Shown: positions 10,616 to 21,391, counted from the stretch's first letter. The stretch is DNA of 64,000 nt from Ensifer sp. WSM1721 (GCF_000513895.2 NZ_CP165782.1:124001-188000); one strand, 5' to 3'. Program-made: numbers and translations. Notes: a model not told the origin generated them from the letters alone.

Positions 10616-12316
10616 TTACTCGCGCAAATCCTTGCGCAGGATCTTGCCGACGTTCGATTTCGGCAGTTCGGTGCGGAATTCCACGTGTCGCGGCCGCTTA
10701 TAGTTGGTGAGGTTTTCGGCGCAGTGGCGCTTCACCTCTTCTTCCGTGAGGTTCGGGTCCTTGCGCACGACGAAGAGCTTGACCGCCTCGCCGGAGTGGG
10801 GATCGGCGACGCCGATGGCGGCGCATTCGAGGATGCCCGGATGGGTCGCCGCCACCTCCTCGATCTCGTTCGGGAAGACATTGAAGCCGGAGACGAGGAT
10901 CATGTCCTTCTTCCGGTCGACGATCTTCGTCAGCCCCTCGGCATTCATGAAGCCGATGTCGCCGGTACGGAAGAAGCCGTCGGGAGAGATCGCCTTTGCC
11001 GTTTCCTCCGGGCGCTGCCAATAGCCGGCCATGACCTGCGGGCCACGGATGCAGATTTCGCCGATCTCGCCGATCGGCAGCGTTCGCCCCTCCTCGTCGC
11101 GGATCTCGACCTCGGTGGAGGGGAGCGGCATGCCGATCGTCCCGGTAAAATCGCCCGTGTCGAGCCGATTGGCGGTCGCGACCGGAGAAGTCTCCGAAAG
11201 GCCGTAGCCTTCGTGGATCGGGCAGCCGGTCAATTCCAGCCAGCGTTCGGCGACCGGGCGCTGCACCGCCATGCCGCCGCCGAAGGTCAAAATCAGTGAC
11301 GAGAAGTCGAGCTTGCGGAATTCTGCGTTGTTCATCAGGGCATTGAACAGCGTATTGAGTCCCGGGAAAATGTTGGTCCTGTACTTGCCGAGTTCCTTGA
11401 CGAAAGCCGGAATGTCGCGCGGATTGGGGATCAGGATGTTGTTGCCGCCGGTCGCAAGCCCCATCAGCGAATTCACCGTCAGCGCGAAGATGTGATAGAG
11501 CGGCAGCGCGCATATGAAGGTGAGGTTTTCCGGGCGCGGCTTGCGCAGGAAGGCCGTGTTCAGCCACAGCTCCATCTGGGCCATGTTGGACAGAAGATTG
11601 GCGTGGGTCAGCGTCGCCCCTTTGGAGACGCCGGTCGTCCCCCCCGTATATTGCAAGAAGGCGATATCGCCCGGCGCGACGTTGCGCTTCGCCATGGTGA
11701 GCTTCGCGCCCTTGGCAAGAACCATTTTGAAGGGAAGATGTCCCGGTATCGACCAGGCCGGGACGAGTTTCTTGACACGGCGCACGATGAGATTGACGAC
11801 CGCCCCCTTGGGGCCGAGCATGTCGCCCATGCTGGCGACCACCACGTGTTTCACCGCCGTGCGGGCCAGCACCTGCTCGACCGTGTGGGCGAAATTCTCG
11901 AGCACGAAAATCGCCTTGGCGCCGGCATCGACCAGCTGGTGCTCGAGCTCGCGTGGGGTGTAGAGCGGATTGACGTTGACGACCGTGAAGCCGGCCCTGA
12001 GGATGCCATAGACGATGACCGGATTCTGCAGGATGTTCGGCATCATCACCGCAACCCGATCGCCCCTGGCGAGCCCCAGCGATTGCAGCCAGGCACCGAT
12101 CCTGCCCGATTGAACATTGAGGTCGGAGAAGGTCAGCGACTTGCCCATGCAGGTGAAGGCCGGGCGCCAGGAATATTGCGCGACCGCATGATCGAAGAAC
12201 TCGCCGATCGAGCGGTAGGCGAGCGGACCTATCTCGGCAGGCACGCCCGGCGGATAGGAGTTGAGCCAGATTTTCCCCGTATTGGAGCCCGCCTGCTGGG
12301 CGCTTGCTTCCGCCAT
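10616..12316 (-). CDS. fadD: long-chain-fatty-acid--CoA ligase
   Basis: A 566-aa AMP-forming acyl-CoA synthetase of the ANL superfamily. Core motifs are YTGGTTGVSKGATLTH (P-loop), GYGLSETSP (adenine binding), TGDIGF and DRKKDMILVSGFNVFPNEIE, with the adenylation lysine near the C-terminus (PKSNVGKILRKDLRE). It activates exogenous fatty acids for beta-oxidation; in S. meliloti, fadD loss also affects swarming. ATG at 12316 follows AGGGAGAGAG; an in-frame start 24 bp upstream is less supported. The promoter carries a palindrome shared with the gene at 37038. Confidence 0.94.
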   Translation of the reverse strand: MAEASAQQAGSNTGKIWLNSYPPGVPAEIGPLAYRSIGEFFDHAVAQYSWRPAFTCMGKSLTFSDLNVQSGRIGAWLQSLGLARGDRVAVMMPNILQNPVIVYGILRAGFTVVNVNPLYTPRELEHQLVDAGAKAIFVLENFAHTVEQVLARTAVKHVVVASMGDMLGPKGAVVNLIVRRVKKLVPAWSIPGHLPFKMVLAKGAKLTMAKRNVAPGDIAFLQYTGGTTGVSKGATLTHANLLSNMAQMELWLNTAFLRKPRPENLTFICALPLYHIFALTVNSLMGLATGGNNILIPNPRDIPAFVKELGKYRTNIFPGLNTLFNALMNNAEFRKLDFSSLILTFGGGMAVQRPVAERWLELTGCPIHEGYGLSETSPVATANRLDTGDFTGTIGMPLPSTEVEIRDEEGRTLPIGEIGEICIRGPQVMAGYWQRPEETAKAISPDGFFRTGDIGFMNAEGLTKIVDRKKDMILVSGFNVFPNEIEEVAATHPGILECAAIGVADPHSGEAVKLFVVRKDPNLTEEEVKRHCAENLTNYKRPRHVEFRTELPKSNVGKILRKDLRE

Positions 12317-12694
12317 GATCTCTCTCCCTCTGGTCGCCAACGAACGGCCGTGCTCACGGCGAAGAAAAATCCCTCCCGATCTTCCTCTCCGTCGAAGATG
12401 CTGCTTTTGCTCTACATCTTCAAGCCGTATCCGGATTATATAACCTTGACGTAAACGTCAATAAGTACCCACCTCCCACGAGAACCGGAGCGGCCGGCAA
12501 ATCGTGCCTGCCGAACCGATATCTCCCTGTCATGGGCTTTCGCTAGACGGAGAGGCGCATCGGGGGTTTGCCGATGTAAACCGAGCGTTCCGAGGCGTCG
12601 TCATTATTGTGCCGGAAAGCGCGCGTCAGTGCCGCAAAACGGGCTGGCAAGGTCACGGGTTTGTTGTAAGGTCGGAAAAGACGGAGGACTACAG
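12317..12694. promoter_or_regulatory. divergent fadD / permease upstream region
   Basis: This 378-bp gap separates fadD (-) from the permease gene (+). Its only clear content is the fadD promoter with its palindrome at 12435-12461. I see no RNA gene or conserved ORF in the rest; open frames running through it are short and lack ribosome sites. Confidence 0.5.
12435..12461 (-). promoter_or_regulatory. fadD promoter with overlapping TTGACGT/ACGTCAA operator
   Basis: On the minus strand TTGACG is followed 15 nt later by TATAAT (ATTATA on + at 12435-12440), a strong candidate promoter. The -35 lies inside a perfect palindrome TTGACGT-AA-ACGTCAA (12446-12461). A regulator bound there would block RNA polymerase, suggesting repression released by a fatty-acid or acyl-CoA signal. 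The motif resembles those reported for MerR-type LiuR regulators of acyl-CoA catabolism; the regulator is not in this window. Confidence 0.6.
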
Positions 12695-13870
12695 GTGCAA
12701 TTGGGCAATCGTGAACGAGAAAATGCTCCCGTGGAGCCGCGGCTCTTCGGGCAGCCGGCCCATTCGCGCTCCGCCCTCGTCGTGCCGATTTCGGCCGCCC
12801 GCTGGCTGCTCGTGCTCGTTCTGCTCGCCGGCGTCTATTTCTTCCATGGCTTCGTGGTGCCGGTGCTCGCGGCCGTCGTCATCGGTTTTGCGAGCTGGCC
12901 CGTCTATCGCCGGCTGCTCCAGGCCTTAAACGGCAATCGCACCCTTGCCGCGACCATTGCGCTCGTCTCGGTGATCGCCTTCATCGTCGTGCCGATCTCG
13001 CTCGCTGCGGTCTATGCCGTGGACGAGGTGCGTGACTGGCTCGTCTGGGCGGTCGCGACCAACGAGAACGGCGCGCCGGTCCCCGCCTGGCTGACGACGA
13101 TCCCCGTCGCCGGCTCCTGGCTTGGCGAGCAATGGGTCAAATATGTCGGCCATCCCGGCGCGCTTGGCGAGCTCGTGCAGCTCGTCAGCGGCTCGAATAT
13201 CGGCAATATCTATCGCGGCGTACTGGTGATCGGCGCCTCCGCCTTCCAGTCCTTCCTGACGCTGCTGTTCATGCTGATCACGCTGTTTTTCGTCTATCGC
13301 GATGGCCAGTCGTTTTCGAGGCAGCTCGATCATCTCGGCGAACGGATCTTTCCGATGCGCTGGGAGCGGCTGTCGCGCGTCGTGCCGCTCACCATCAGCT
13401 CGACGGTAACCGGCATGGGCATCATCGCGATCGGCGAAGGCATCGTGCTCGGCGTGGCCTATTGGCTGGCGGGCGTGCCCTCGCCGGTGACGCTCGGCAT
13501 CATCACCGGCATCATGGCGCTCGTGCCGGGCGGCGCGCCGCTCTGCTTCACGCTCGTTTCGATCTATCTGGTGGCGAGCGGCTCGCCCATACACGGAGTC
13601 GCGCTCTTTACCTGGGGCACGACCGAGCTCTTCATCGTCGACAAGACGCTGAGGCCGAGGCTCGTCGGCGGTCCGATCAAGCTGCCCTTCCTGCCGACCT
13701 TTTTCGGCCTCGTCGGCGGCGTCAAGACCATGGGCTTTCTCGGCCTCTTCGTCGGCCCCGTCCTCATGGCGCTGCTCGTCGCCATCTGGCGCGAATGGCT
13801 GCACGAGGTCACCACCCAGCCTGAGCCGACGGTCAATCCGATCTCGAGGGTGGACATCTCGGTGAAGTGA
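12695..13870 (+). CDS. AI-2E-transporter-family (PerM-like) permease
   Basis: A 391-aa polytopic membrane protein of the AI-2E transporter / PerM family. Hydrophobic pairs occur near residues 25-75 and 90-110, and in the C-terminal half, with the family-typical stretch PVTLGIITGIMALVPGGAPL and the terminal helix GLVGGVKTMGFLGLFVGPVLMALLVAIWREW. GTG at 12695 is chosen because GGAGG precedes it by seven bases; the frame opens 22 codons upstream without a good site. Family members export small solutes or act in Na+/H+ exchange; the substrate here is unknown. It stands alone between fadD and kdp. Confidence 0.85.
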   Translation: MQLGNRERENAPVEPRLFGQPAHSRSALVVPISAARWLLVLVLLAGVYFFHGFVVPVLAAVVIGFASWPVYRRLLQALNGNRTLAATIALVSVIAFIVVPISLAAVYAVDEVRDWLVWAVATNENGAPVPAWLTTIPVAGSWLGEQWVKYVGHPGALGELVQLVSGSNIGNIYRGVLVIGASAFQSFLTLLFMLITLFFVYRDGQSFSRQLDHLGERIFPMRWERLSRVVPLTISSTVTGMGIIAIGEGIVLGVAYWLAGVPSPVTLGIITGIMALVPGGAPLCFTLVSIYLVASGSPIHGVALFTWGTTELFIVDKTLRPRLVGGPIKLPFLPTFFGLVGGVKTMGFLGLFVGPVLMALLVAIWREWLHEVTTQPEPTVNPISRVDISVK

Positions 13871-13947
13871 CGCCTCCGTGCGTCCATTCGGAGCCGAAAA
13901 GCCCGCTTGCCGTTCCGTTCCTCTCCAGAAGCCCGCGGCAGCTCGCC

Positions 13948-13992
13948 TTTATCTTTTCTTTACGCGTATCTTAAAGCATCCCAATCGATAAT
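13948..13992 (+). promoter_or_regulatory. KdpE-like box upstream of the kdp operon
   Basis: TTTATC (13948-13953) and TTTACG (13959-13964) form two half-sites 11 bp apart with a T-rich spacer, closely resembling the E. coli KdpE site TTTATA-N5-TTTACA. A possible -10, GATAAT, follows at 13987-13992. The site lies about 110 bp before the first small ORF of the operon, whose last gene encodes KdpE, so autoregulation is likely. Confidence 0.55.
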
Positions 13993-14072
13993 TGATCCGG
14001 TGTGGGTGCATTATCCGGACTCGTTGCATGGCCGCCAAATCGAGGCGTGGCTCGCAGAGATCTGGAGCATAC

Positions 14073-14156
14073 AATGCCCGACGTCCTTTTTCTTGCCGCC
14101 GGCACCGGCGGCTTCGTCCTGTTTGCGCTCTACGCACGCGCGCTGAACCGGCTTTA
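14073..14156 (+). CDS. 27-aa hydrophobic peptide ahead of kdpF
   Basis: A short ORF, MPDVLFLAAGTGGFVLFALY followed by ARALNRL, with GGAG six bases before its ATG and a stop ten bases before kdpF. It is one predicted membrane helix with a basic C-terminal tail, the same layout as KdpF. I have seen small ORFs of this kind before kdpF in alphaproteobacteria, but no function is established that I can name. It may be a second accessory subunit of the Kdp complex or a leader peptide. Codon spacing and the ribosome site support translation. Confidence 0.6.
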
Positions 14157-14166
14157 GGAGGGTTCG

Positions 14167-14253
14167 ATGATTGGAGCTCTCATTGGGCTGATCGTTGCCA
14201 TCGCCCTCGCGGTCTACCTCGTCGTGACGCTCGTCCGGCCGGAACGGTTCTGA
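14167..14253 (+). CDS. kdpF: K+-transporting ATPase small subunit KdpF
   Basis: A 28-aa peptide, MIGALIGLIVAIALAVYLVV then TLVRPERF. The single helix ending in LVRPE(R/K)F is the KdpF signature; KdpF sits at the KdpA-KdpB interface and stabilises the complex. TAGGAGGG precedes the ATG. It is located 87 bp before kdpA, as in other kdpFABC operons. Confidence 0.88.
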   Translation: MIGALIGLIVAIALAVYLVVTLVRPERF

Positions 14254-14340
14254 CCTTCCGCCGTCTTCGAGCGCCGAAAGCGGCGCGCGGTTTTCCGTCG
14301 GCATTCCGCTCCATAGCCTGTCAGATTCGGAGATTTCCCC

Positions 14341-16050
14341 ATGACCGTCATCGGGTGGCTGCAGATCAGCCTCCTCTTCCTCGCCGTCCTGGCCGTCGTC
14401 AAACCGCTGGGGCTTTACATGGCGCAGGTCTTTTCCGGCGGCCGTAACGTCCTCTCGCCCCTTCTCGGACCGGTCGAGCGCGGCCTCTACGCCGCCGCCG
14501 GCGTCGATCCGGCCAGGGAGCAGCGCTGGTTCGCCTATGCCTTGTCCATGCTCGCTTTCAGCATGGCGGGTTTCGCGTCTCTCTACGCGATTCTGAGGCT
14601 TCAGGCTTGGCTGCCCTTGAATCCCCAGGGCTTCGGCAACGTCCCCCCGGATCTCGCCTTCAACACCGCCGTCAGCTTCGTCACCAACACCAACTGGCAG
14701 AACTACGCGGGCGAGACGACGATGAGTCATCTCAGCCAGATGATGGGGCTGACGGTCCAGAACTTCGTTTCCGCTGCAAGCGGTATCGCCATGGCGCTTG
14801 CCTTGACGCGGGCCTTCGCGCGTTCGGCCGCGTCGACGGTCGGCAACTTCTGGGTTGATCTCACTCGCGCCACCCTCTACGTGCTTTTGCCGCTTGCCAT
14901 CGTCGTGGCGCTCGCTTTCGTGGCGATGGGCCTGCCGCAGACGTTTCACGCCTCGGTCACGGCGACGACCCTTGAAGGGGCGCAACAGAGCATCGCCCTC
15001 GGGCCTGTCGCCAGCCAGGAGGCTATCAAACAGCTCGGAACCAATGGCGGCGGCTTCTTCAACGTCAATGCGGCGCATCCTTTCGAAAACCCGACGGCGC
15101 TTTCGAATTACCTCAACATCTTCGCCATGCTGTCCGTATCGGCGGCGCTGCTCTACACCTTCGGCCAGCTCGTCGGCAATCGCCGACAGGGATGGGCCTT
15201 CATTGCCGTCACCTTCGCCTTTCTGATCGCAAGCGTCGGGGTCGTCTACTGGGCGGAGGCGGCGGGCAATCCGATCCTCACCGCGCTCGGCCTCGATCCG
15301 GCACCAGGCAACATGGAGGGCAAGGAGGTCCGCTTCGGCCAGGCGATGACGGCGCTTTATGCTACGGTTACGACCGGCCTTTCGGATGGCGGCGTCAACG
15401 GAATGCATGGCTCGTTCACGGGTCTTGGCGGTCTCGTCCCGATGTTCCTCATCCAGCTCGGCGAAGTGCTGCCCGGCGGCGTCGGCTCCGGACTCTACGG
15501 CATGGTGGTCTTTGCGATACTTGCCGTTTTCGTCGCCGGTCTGATGGTCGGGCGCACGCCGGAACTGCTCGGCAAGAAGATCGAATCGCGCGAGATGAAG
15601 TACGCCATGTTCGCCGTGCTCATTCTGCCGCTCGCGATCCTCGGCTTCACGGCAATTTCCGCGGTCCTGCCTTTCGCCGTTGCCAGCGTCGGCACTGCCG
15701 GTCCGCACGGGCTCTCGGAAATCCTCTATGCCTTCACCTCTGCCGCCGGCAACAACGGTTCGGCCTTCGGCGGGCTCACGGGCAACACGCCCTGGTACAA
15801 CACGACGCTCGGCATCGCGATGCTGCTCGGCCGCTTCGCCTATGCCGTTCCGGTGCTCGCGATCGCCGGCTCGATTGCCGCCAAGACGCGGGTGCCGGCT
15901 TCCAAGGGCACCTTCCCGACCGACACGCCGCTCTTCGTCGGCCTCCTGATCGGCATCATCCTCATTCTCGGCGGGCTGCAGTTCTTCCCGGCGCTCGCCC
16001 TCGGCCCGATCATCGAGCATCTCGCCATGCTCTCGGGCCAGACCTTCTGA
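14341..16050 (+). CDS. kdpA: K+-transporting ATPase, channel-like subunit A
   Basis: A 569-aa subunit with about ten membrane segments, related to the SKT/Trk channel superfamily. Selectivity-filter-like loops are visible: [48 protein letters not shown] and [22 protein letters not shown]. KdpA binds and conducts K+ in the KdpFABC high-affinity uptake pump. It lies between kdpF and kdpB with an 11-bp gap to the latter. Length matches the family. Confidence 0.97.
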   Translation: MTVIGWLQISLLFLAVLAVVKPLGLYMAQVFSGGRNVLSPLLGPVERGLYAAAGVDPAREQRWFAYALSMLAFSMAGFASLYAILRLQAWLPLNPQGFGNVPPDLAFNTAVSFVTNTNWQNYAGETTMSHLSQMMGLTVQNFVSAASGIAMALALTRAFARSAASTVGNFWVDLTRATLYVLLPLAIVVALAFVAMGLPQTFHASVTATTLEGAQQSIALGPVASQEAIKQLGTNGGGFFNVNAAHPFENPTALSNYLNIFAMLSVSAALLYTFGQLVGNRRQGWAFIAVTFAFLIASVGVVYWAEAAGNPILTALGLDPAPGNMEGKEVRFGQAMTALYATVTTGLSDGGVNGMHGSFTGLGGLVPMFLIQLGEVLPGGVGSGLYGMVVFAILAVFVAGLMVGRTPELLGKKIESREMKYAMFAVLILPLAILGFTAISAVLPFAVASVGTAGPHGLSEILYAFTSAAGNNGSAFGGLTGNTPWYNTTLGIAMLLGRFAYAVPVLAIAGSIAAKTRVPASKGTFPTDTPLFVGLLIGIILILGGLQFFPALALGPIIEHLAMLSGQTF

Positions 16051-16061
16051 AGGAAAACCGT

Positions 16062-18104
16062 ATGCTCAAGAAACCAGATGCGCCGCGCCTCTTCGACCCA
16101 GCGATCCTGCTCCCGGCAGCGAAGGCCGCCTTCGTCAAACTCGATCCACGCCAGCTCGTCCGCAACCCCGTCATCTTCGTCACCGAGGTCGTGGCGGCGC
16201 TGGTGACCTTCTTCTTCGTCCGCGATCTCGTATCCGCGGGCGGCAGCCCGCTCTTCTCCGGCCAGATCGCGGCCTGGCTGTGGTTCACTGTGCTCTTCGC
16301 CACATTCGCCGAAGCCGTTGCCGAGGGGCGTGGCAAGGCGCAGGCCGACTTCCTGCGCCGCACCAAATCGGAGCTGGCCGCGCACAAGCTCCTCTCGCCG
16401 GGAGGCCGGGAAACGCAGGAAATTCCGGCAACCATGCTGAAAGTCGGTGACTTCGTTCTGGTCGAGGCCGGAGAACTGATTCCCGGCGACGGGGAGGTGG
16501 TCGAAGGCGTGGCATCGGTGAACGAGAGTGCCATCACGGGCGAATCGGCACCAGTGATCCGCGAAGCGGGCGGCGACCGCTCCGCGGTCACCGGCGGCAC
16601 GCAGGTCCTTTCCGACTGGATCAAGATCCGCATCACCACCGCGCCAGGCTCGACCTTCGTCGACCGCATGATCGCGCTCATCGAGGGTGCGCGGCGGCAG
16701 AAGACGCCGAACGAGATCGCGCTGTCGGTCCTGCTTTCCGGACTGACGCTGATCTTCCTGATTGCGGTCGTGACGCTTTGGGGCCTTGCCGGCTACTCGG
16801 CAACGATCCTCTCCGTCACCGTGCTCTCCGCGCTGCTCGTGACGTTGATCCCGACGACCATCGGCGGTCTCCTGTCGGCGATCGGCATCGCAGGCATGGA
16901 CCGGCTGGTCCGCTTCAACGTCATCGCCACCTCCGGCCGCGCCGTCGAGGCGGCGGGCGACGTCGATACGCTGCTGCTCGACAAGACCGGAACAGTGACC
17001 TACGGCAACCGTATGGCGAGCGATTTCCTGCCGGTTCCGGGCGTCATGGAGACGGAACTTGCCGATGCCGCATTGCTTGCCAGCCTCGCCGACGAGACGC
17101 CGGAAGGCCGCTCGATCGTCGCGCTTGCGACCGGTGAGTTTGGCCGGCATGTGCCCGATGCGAAGATGGATGCCGTCGTTCCTTTCGCCGCCGAGAGCCG
17201 ACTCTCCGGCGTCGATCATGCCGGCCGTCGTCTGCGCAAGGGCGCGGTCGACGCGATTCTGAAATTCGCCGGTCTCCCCGAGGACAATGTGCCGGCCGAG
17301 TTCCGGCAGGCGGTCGACAGGATCGCCCGCACAGGCGGTACGCCGCTCGCGGTCGCCGACGGCGGCAGACTGCTCGGCGTCATTCACCTGAAGGATATCG
17401 TCAAGCCCGGCATCAAGGAACGCTTCGCGGCGCTGCGGACCATGGGCATTCGCACGGTGATGGTGACGGGCGACAACCCGATCACCGCGGCGGCGATCGC
17501 CTCCGAGGCGGGCGTCGACGATTTCCTCGCCGAGGCGACACCGGAAGACAAGCTCGCCTATATCCGCAAGGAGCAGAAAGGCGGCCGGCTCATCGCCATG
17601 TGCGGCGACGGCACCAATGACGCGCCGGCACTCGCGCAGGCGGATGTAGGTGTTGCCATGCAGACCGGTACGCAGGCCGCGCGCGAGGCCGCCAACATGG
17701 TGGATCTCGATTCGAGCCCGACCAAGCTCATCGAGATCGTCGAGATCGGCAAGCAATTGCTGATGACACGCGGCTCTCTCACCACCTTTTCAATCGCCAA
17801 CGACGTGGCGAAATATTTCGCCATCATTCCGGCGCTGTTCGTGACGACCTATCCGGCCCTTGGCGCGCTCAACCTCATGGGCCTCGCCTCGCCGCAGTCG
17901 GCGATCCTCTCGGCCGTCATCTTCAACGCGCTGATCATCGTGGCGCTCATCCCGTTGGCGCTGAAGGGTGTCAAATACCGTCCGGTCGGCGCGGCCGCCC
18001 TGTTGCGGCGCAATCTGCTGGTCTACGGCCTTGGCGGTCTTCTGCTGCCCTTCGCCGGTATCAAGTTCATCGACGTCGTCGTCTCGGCACTCAATCTGGT
18101 GTAA
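16062..18104 (+). CDS. kdpB: K+-transporting P-type ATPase, subunit B
   Basis: A 680-aa type IA P-type ATPase, the energising subunit of KdpFABC. Motifs in order: [10 protein letters not shown] (actuator domain), the phosphorylation site [13 protein letters not shown] with its aspartate near residue 307, TGDNPITA and [17 protein letters not shown] (hinge). Membrane helices flank these at both ends. ATG at 16062 gives [16 protein letters not shown]; the frame opens far upstream inside kdpA, which is rejected. It is followed by kdpC after two bases. Confidence 0.97.
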   Translation: MLKKPDAPRLFDPAILLPAAKAAFVKLDPRQLVRNPVIFVTEVVAALVTFFFVRDLVSAGGSPLFSGQIAAWLWFTVLFATFAEAVAEGRGKAQADFLRRTKSELAAHKLLSPGGRETQEIPATMLKVGDFVLVEAGELIPGDGEVVEGVASVNESAITGESAPVIREAGGDRSAVTGGTQVLSDWIKIRITTAPGSTFVDRMIALIEGARRQKTPNEIALSVLLSGLTLIFLIAVVTLWGLAGYSATILSVTVLSALLVTLIPTTIGGLLSAIGIAGMDRLVRFNVIATSGRAVEAAGDVDTLLLDKTGTVTYGNRMASDFLPVPGVMETELADAALLASLADETPEGRSIVALATGEFGRHVPDAKMDAVVPFAAESRLSGVDHAGRRLRKGAVDAILKFAGLPEDNVPAEFRQAVDRIARTGGTPLAVADGGRLLGVIHLKDIVKPGIKERFAALRTMGIRTVMVTGDNPITAAAIASEAGVDDFLAEATPEDKLAYIRKEQKGGRLIAMCGDGTNDAPALAQADVGVAMQTGTQAAREAANMVDLDSSPTKLIEIVEIGKQLLMTRGSLTTFSIANDVAKYFAIIPALFVTTYPALGALNLMGLASPQSAILSAVIFNALIIVALIPLALKGVKYRPVGAAALLRRNLLVYGLGGLLLPFAGIKFIDVVVSALNLV

Positions 18105-18106
18105 CC

Positions 18107-18676
18107 ATGCTCAAACAACTTCGCCCCGCACTTGTTCTCACCCTAGGCCTGACCGCGATTACCGGTCTCGCCTATCCGCTGGTGATCACCGGCGCAGCGC
18201 AGGCCCTGATGCCGGCTGAGGCCAATGGCAGCCTGATCCGGAAGGATGGCGTCGTGATCGGTTCCGCGCTGATCGGCCAGAACTTCATCTCCGAGAAATA
18301 TTTCTGGCCGCGCCCTTCGGCGACCGGCCCTGAGCCCTACAACGCCGGCGCCTCCAGCGGTTCCAACCTGGGCACCACCTCCGTCAAGCTCAAGGACCGC
18401 GTGGCTGCTGATATCGACCGCCTCCGCGCAGCGGGCCTGGCGGGGGAGACTCCCGCCGATGCCGGCACCGCGTCGGGTTCGGGCCTCGATCCGCACATCT
18501 CGCCCGAATTCGCGATGGCCCAGATCGCCCGCGTCGCCAAAGCGCGCGGCCTCTCGGAAGCTGATGTGACGGGCATCGTCGAAAGGGCGACGCAGGGTCG
18601 CCTGTTCGGAGTGATAGGCGAGCCACGCGTCAATGTGCTAGAACTGAACCTCGCCCTGGATGGGTCAAGAACCTGA
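18107..18676 (+). CDS. kdpC: K+-transporting ATPase, subunit C
   Basis: A 189-aa protein with one N-terminal membrane helix ([25 protein letters not shown]) and a periplasmic domain. Family motifs include [28 protein letters not shown] and [23 protein letters not shown]. KdpC is thought to aid K+ affinity and assembly of the pump. It is separated from kdpB by two bases and from kdpD by 18. Confidence 0.95.
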   Translation: MLKQLRPALVLTLGLTAITGLAYPLVITGAAQALMPAEANGSLIRKDGVVIGSALIGQNFISEKYFWPRPSATGPEPYNAGASSGSNLGTTSVKLKDRVAADIDRLRAAGLAGETPADAGTASGSGLDPHISPEFAMAQIARVAKARGLSEADVTGIVERATQGRLFGVIGEPRVNVLELNLALDGSRT

Positions 18677-18694
18677 GTGAGTTCGAGACGCTGA

Positions 18695-21391
18695 ATGCCC
18701 GAGAATGATCGCGACCTGACGCGCCGCCCCGATCCCGATGCCCTGCTGGCGCTGGCCGAGAAGGGCAGTAGAGGGAAGCTGACGGTGTTTCTCGGCGCCG
18801 CTCCCGGAGTCGGCAAGACCTACGCGATGCTGATGCGCGCGCGGCGTCTCATGGAAGAGAGCGTCGATATCGTCATCGGGCTTGTGGAGACGCATGGTCG
18901 CAGCGAGACCGCAGCTCTCCTCGAAGGGCTGGAGGTGCTGCCGCGCCGCGAGGTGAGCCATGGCGGTCGCACGCTCGCGGAATTCGATCTGGATGCGGCG
19001 CTGGCCCGCCGTCCGCGTGTCATCGTCGTCGACGAGCTTGCTCACACCAACATTGGTGAAAGCCGCCACCCCAAGCGCTATCAGGATATCGAGGAGCTGG
19101 TCGACGCGGGCATCGATGTGTTGACTGCCGTCAACATTCAACACCTGGAAAGTCTTTCGGATGTCGTCGCGCAGATCGCCGGCGTGCCGGTACGCGAGCG
19201 CATCCCGGACACGGTGCTGAGCCGCGCGGACGACGTGCTGTTGGTGGACCTGCCGCCGACAGAACTGATCGAGCGATTGAAGGAAGGCAAAGTCTACCTG
19301 CCCGAAAACGCCAGACGCGCCGTGGACCGCTTCTTTCGTTTAGGCAACCTGACGGCGCTTAGGGAACTGGCGCTCAGGCGCACGGCTGACCGGGTCGACG
19401 ATCAGATGGTCGACTACCTGAAGCAGAACGCGATCGAAGGGCCCTGGGCGGCGGGCGAAAGACTTCTCGTTTGCGTCGGTCCGGATCGCCTATCGGAAAA
19501 GGTCGTGAGGACCGCAAGCCGCCTGGCTTCGGGCCTGAACGCCGATTGGATCGTCGTTTCCATCGAGCGTGCGGATCGCGATTCGGCCGACAGTCAGGCA
19601 ATGCGGCAGCTCGACGAAACCTTCCGGCTGGCCGAACAATTGGGCGCGGAGACGCGCCGCGTCGTCGGGAGCGATTTCGTCGAGGAGATCCTCAAACTGG
19701 CAAGGCGGGAGCATGCGACGCAGATCGTCATTGGCACCCGCCGCCAGCGCTTTCCACTTCGGCTGTTGCGCAGATCCCTGCCGGATGCGCTGGCAGAGCG
19801 AGCCTCCGGCATCGGCGTTCACCTGGTGACCGACAGCGGCGCGACGCCCGCTGCGCCGAAGCCCGTGCGCAAGCGGGCTTTGCCGAAGGGGTTCGGCCGC
19901 GCGCTTGCCATCGCGGCAGGCACCGTGATCTCGGCAACCGTGCTCGGGGTCTTGATCGAGAGCTTCATCATCCTGCAGAATATTTCGCTTCTGTACCTGC
20001 TTGCGGTACTGGCATCGGCAACCCTCGCAGGCTACGTCGCGGCGATTGCGGCTGCGCTGTTTTCCGTTCTCGCCTACAATTTCTTCTTCATCGAGCCTGT
20101 GGGGACCTTCACTGTCGCCGAGCCGCACGAGGTGTTCGCGCTCTTCGTTTTCCTTGCGGCGGCTTTCCTTGCCGGCGGTCTTGCATCGCGCATTCGCGAA
20201 CAGGCGAAAGCCGCCCGCCGTCGGGCGACGGCCACTCAGGCGCTCTATGATTTCTCGCGCAAGCTCTCCGGGACGGCCGATGTGGACGATGTGCTCTGGG
20301 CGACAGTCACGCAGATCCAGGCGACCTTGAGGCGCAATGCGGTTCTTCTGCTGCCCGAAGGCGAAGACCTCGTGCTGAAAGCCGCCTGGCCGCCGGATAC
20401 GGAGCTTGGCGTCTCGGACATGACGGCGGCGCGCTGGAGCCTCGAAAAGAAGGAGCCCGCCGGTAGCGACACCGACACCCTGCCGACCAGTCCCTTTCAG
20501 TTCAGGCCGCTGACGAGCCCCCACGGCGTCGTCGGGGTTTGCGGTTTCGTGCAGAACGCCAAGCCGCTGGAGATAAACGAGGAGCGGGCGGTTGCAGCCA
20601 TCCTCGACCAGACGGCGATCGCCGTCGATCGCGCGCGGCTGTCACGCGAAAGCCTCGAACAGGCGGCCCAGCTCGAAGGCGACAAATTCCGCGCCGCCCT
20701 GCTTTCGTCCCTGTCCCACGATCTGAGAACGCCGCTGGCGACCATCACGGGGGCGGTCACAAGTCTCCGCGAGCTCGGCGCGCGAATGACTGCGGAAAGC
20801 AGGGACGACCTCCTGAAATCGATCGAGGAGGAAAGCGACAGGCTGATGCGCTTCGTCGCCAACTTGCTCGACATGACGCGGATCGAGGCGGGGGCGATCA
20901 ATGCCAAGCGCGACTGGGTCGATGTCGCGGACGTCATTCGTTCCGCCCTGGAGCGGGCGCGCAAGTATTTTCCCGACCGCGAATTCGAGACGAGCATCGC
21001 CGCCGACCTGCCGCTGATGCGCGGCGACAGCGTGCTTTTGGGGCAGGTGCTGTTCAACCTTCTCGACAACGCGAACCGGTTCGGCGGCGAGGAGCCGGTC
21101 AGCATCTATGCGCGGAAGGAGGGAGACGAGGTGGTGCTTTCGGTCACCGACCTCGGCAGGGGGATAGCACCGGCCGATCTCGAGCATGTGTTCGAAAAGT
21201 TCTTCCGCAAAGGAAAGCCGGATGGGCGCTCGCTCGGAACAGGGCTCGGCCTTTCGATAGCCAAAGCCTTCGTCGAGGCCATGGGCGGACAGATCAAGGC
21301 GGAAAGCCCGGCGGTGAAGCGCCGCGGGACGCGTATTTCCATGCGGTTCCCGGCCGCCGAGGCCGACGTCTCGGAGAAGGAGCGCGGATGA
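18695..21391 (+). CDS. kdpD: K+-responsive sensor histidine kinase KdpD
   Basis: An 898-aa membrane kinase. The N-terminal KdpD domain has Walker A GAAPGVGKTYAM (residues 34-45) and DELAHTNI; a UspA-like domain follows (about 250-375). Four tight membrane helices lie near 400-500, then a GAF-like region, the H-box SSLSHDLRTPLA (His about 675) and an ATPase domain with NLLDNANRF, DLGRGIAP and GTGLGLSIAKAF. It senses K+ limitation and phosphorylates KdpE. Its stop overlaps the kdpE start (ATGA). Full length for the family. Confidence 0.96.
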   Translation: MPENDRDLTRRPDPDALLALAEKGSRGKLTVFLGAAPGVGKTYAMLMRARRLMEESVDIVIGLVETHGRSETAALLEGLEVLPRREVSHGGRTLAEFDLDAALARRPRVIVVDELAHTNIGESRHPKRYQDIEELVDAGIDVLTAVNIQHLESLSDVVAQIAGVPVRERIPDTVLSRADDVLLVDLPPTELIERLKEGKVYLPENARRAVDRFFRLGNLTALRELALRRTADRVDDQMVDYLKQNAIEGPWAAGERLLVCVGPDRLSEKVVRTASRLASGLNADWIVVSIERADRDSADSQAMRQLDETFRLAEQLGAETRRVVGSDFVEEILKLARREHATQIVIGTRRQRFPLRLLRRSLPDALAERASGIGVHLVTDSGATPAAPKPVRKRALPKGFGRALAIAAGTVISATVLGVLIESFIILQNISLLYLLAVLASATLAGYVAAIAAALFSVLAYNFFFIEPVGTFTVAEPHEVFALFVFLAAAFLAGGLASRIREQAKAARRRATATQALYDFSRKLSGTADVDDVLWATVTQIQATLRRNAVLLLPEGEDLVLKAAWPPDTELGVSDMTAARWSLEKKEPAGSDTDTLPTSPFQFRPLTSPHGVVGVCGFVQNAKPLEINEERAVAAILDQTAIAVDRARLSRESLEQAAQLEGDKFRAALLSSLSHDLRTPLATITGAVTSLRELGARMTAESRDDLLKSIEEESDRLMRFVANLLDMTRIEAGAINAKRDWVDVADVIRSALERARKYFPDREFETSIAADLPLMRGDSVLLGQVLFNLLDNANRFGGEEPVSIYARKEGDEVVLSVTDLGRGIAPADLEHVFEKFFRKGKPDGRSLGTGLGLSIAKAFVEAMGGQIKAESPAVKRRGTRISMRFPAAEADVSEKERG

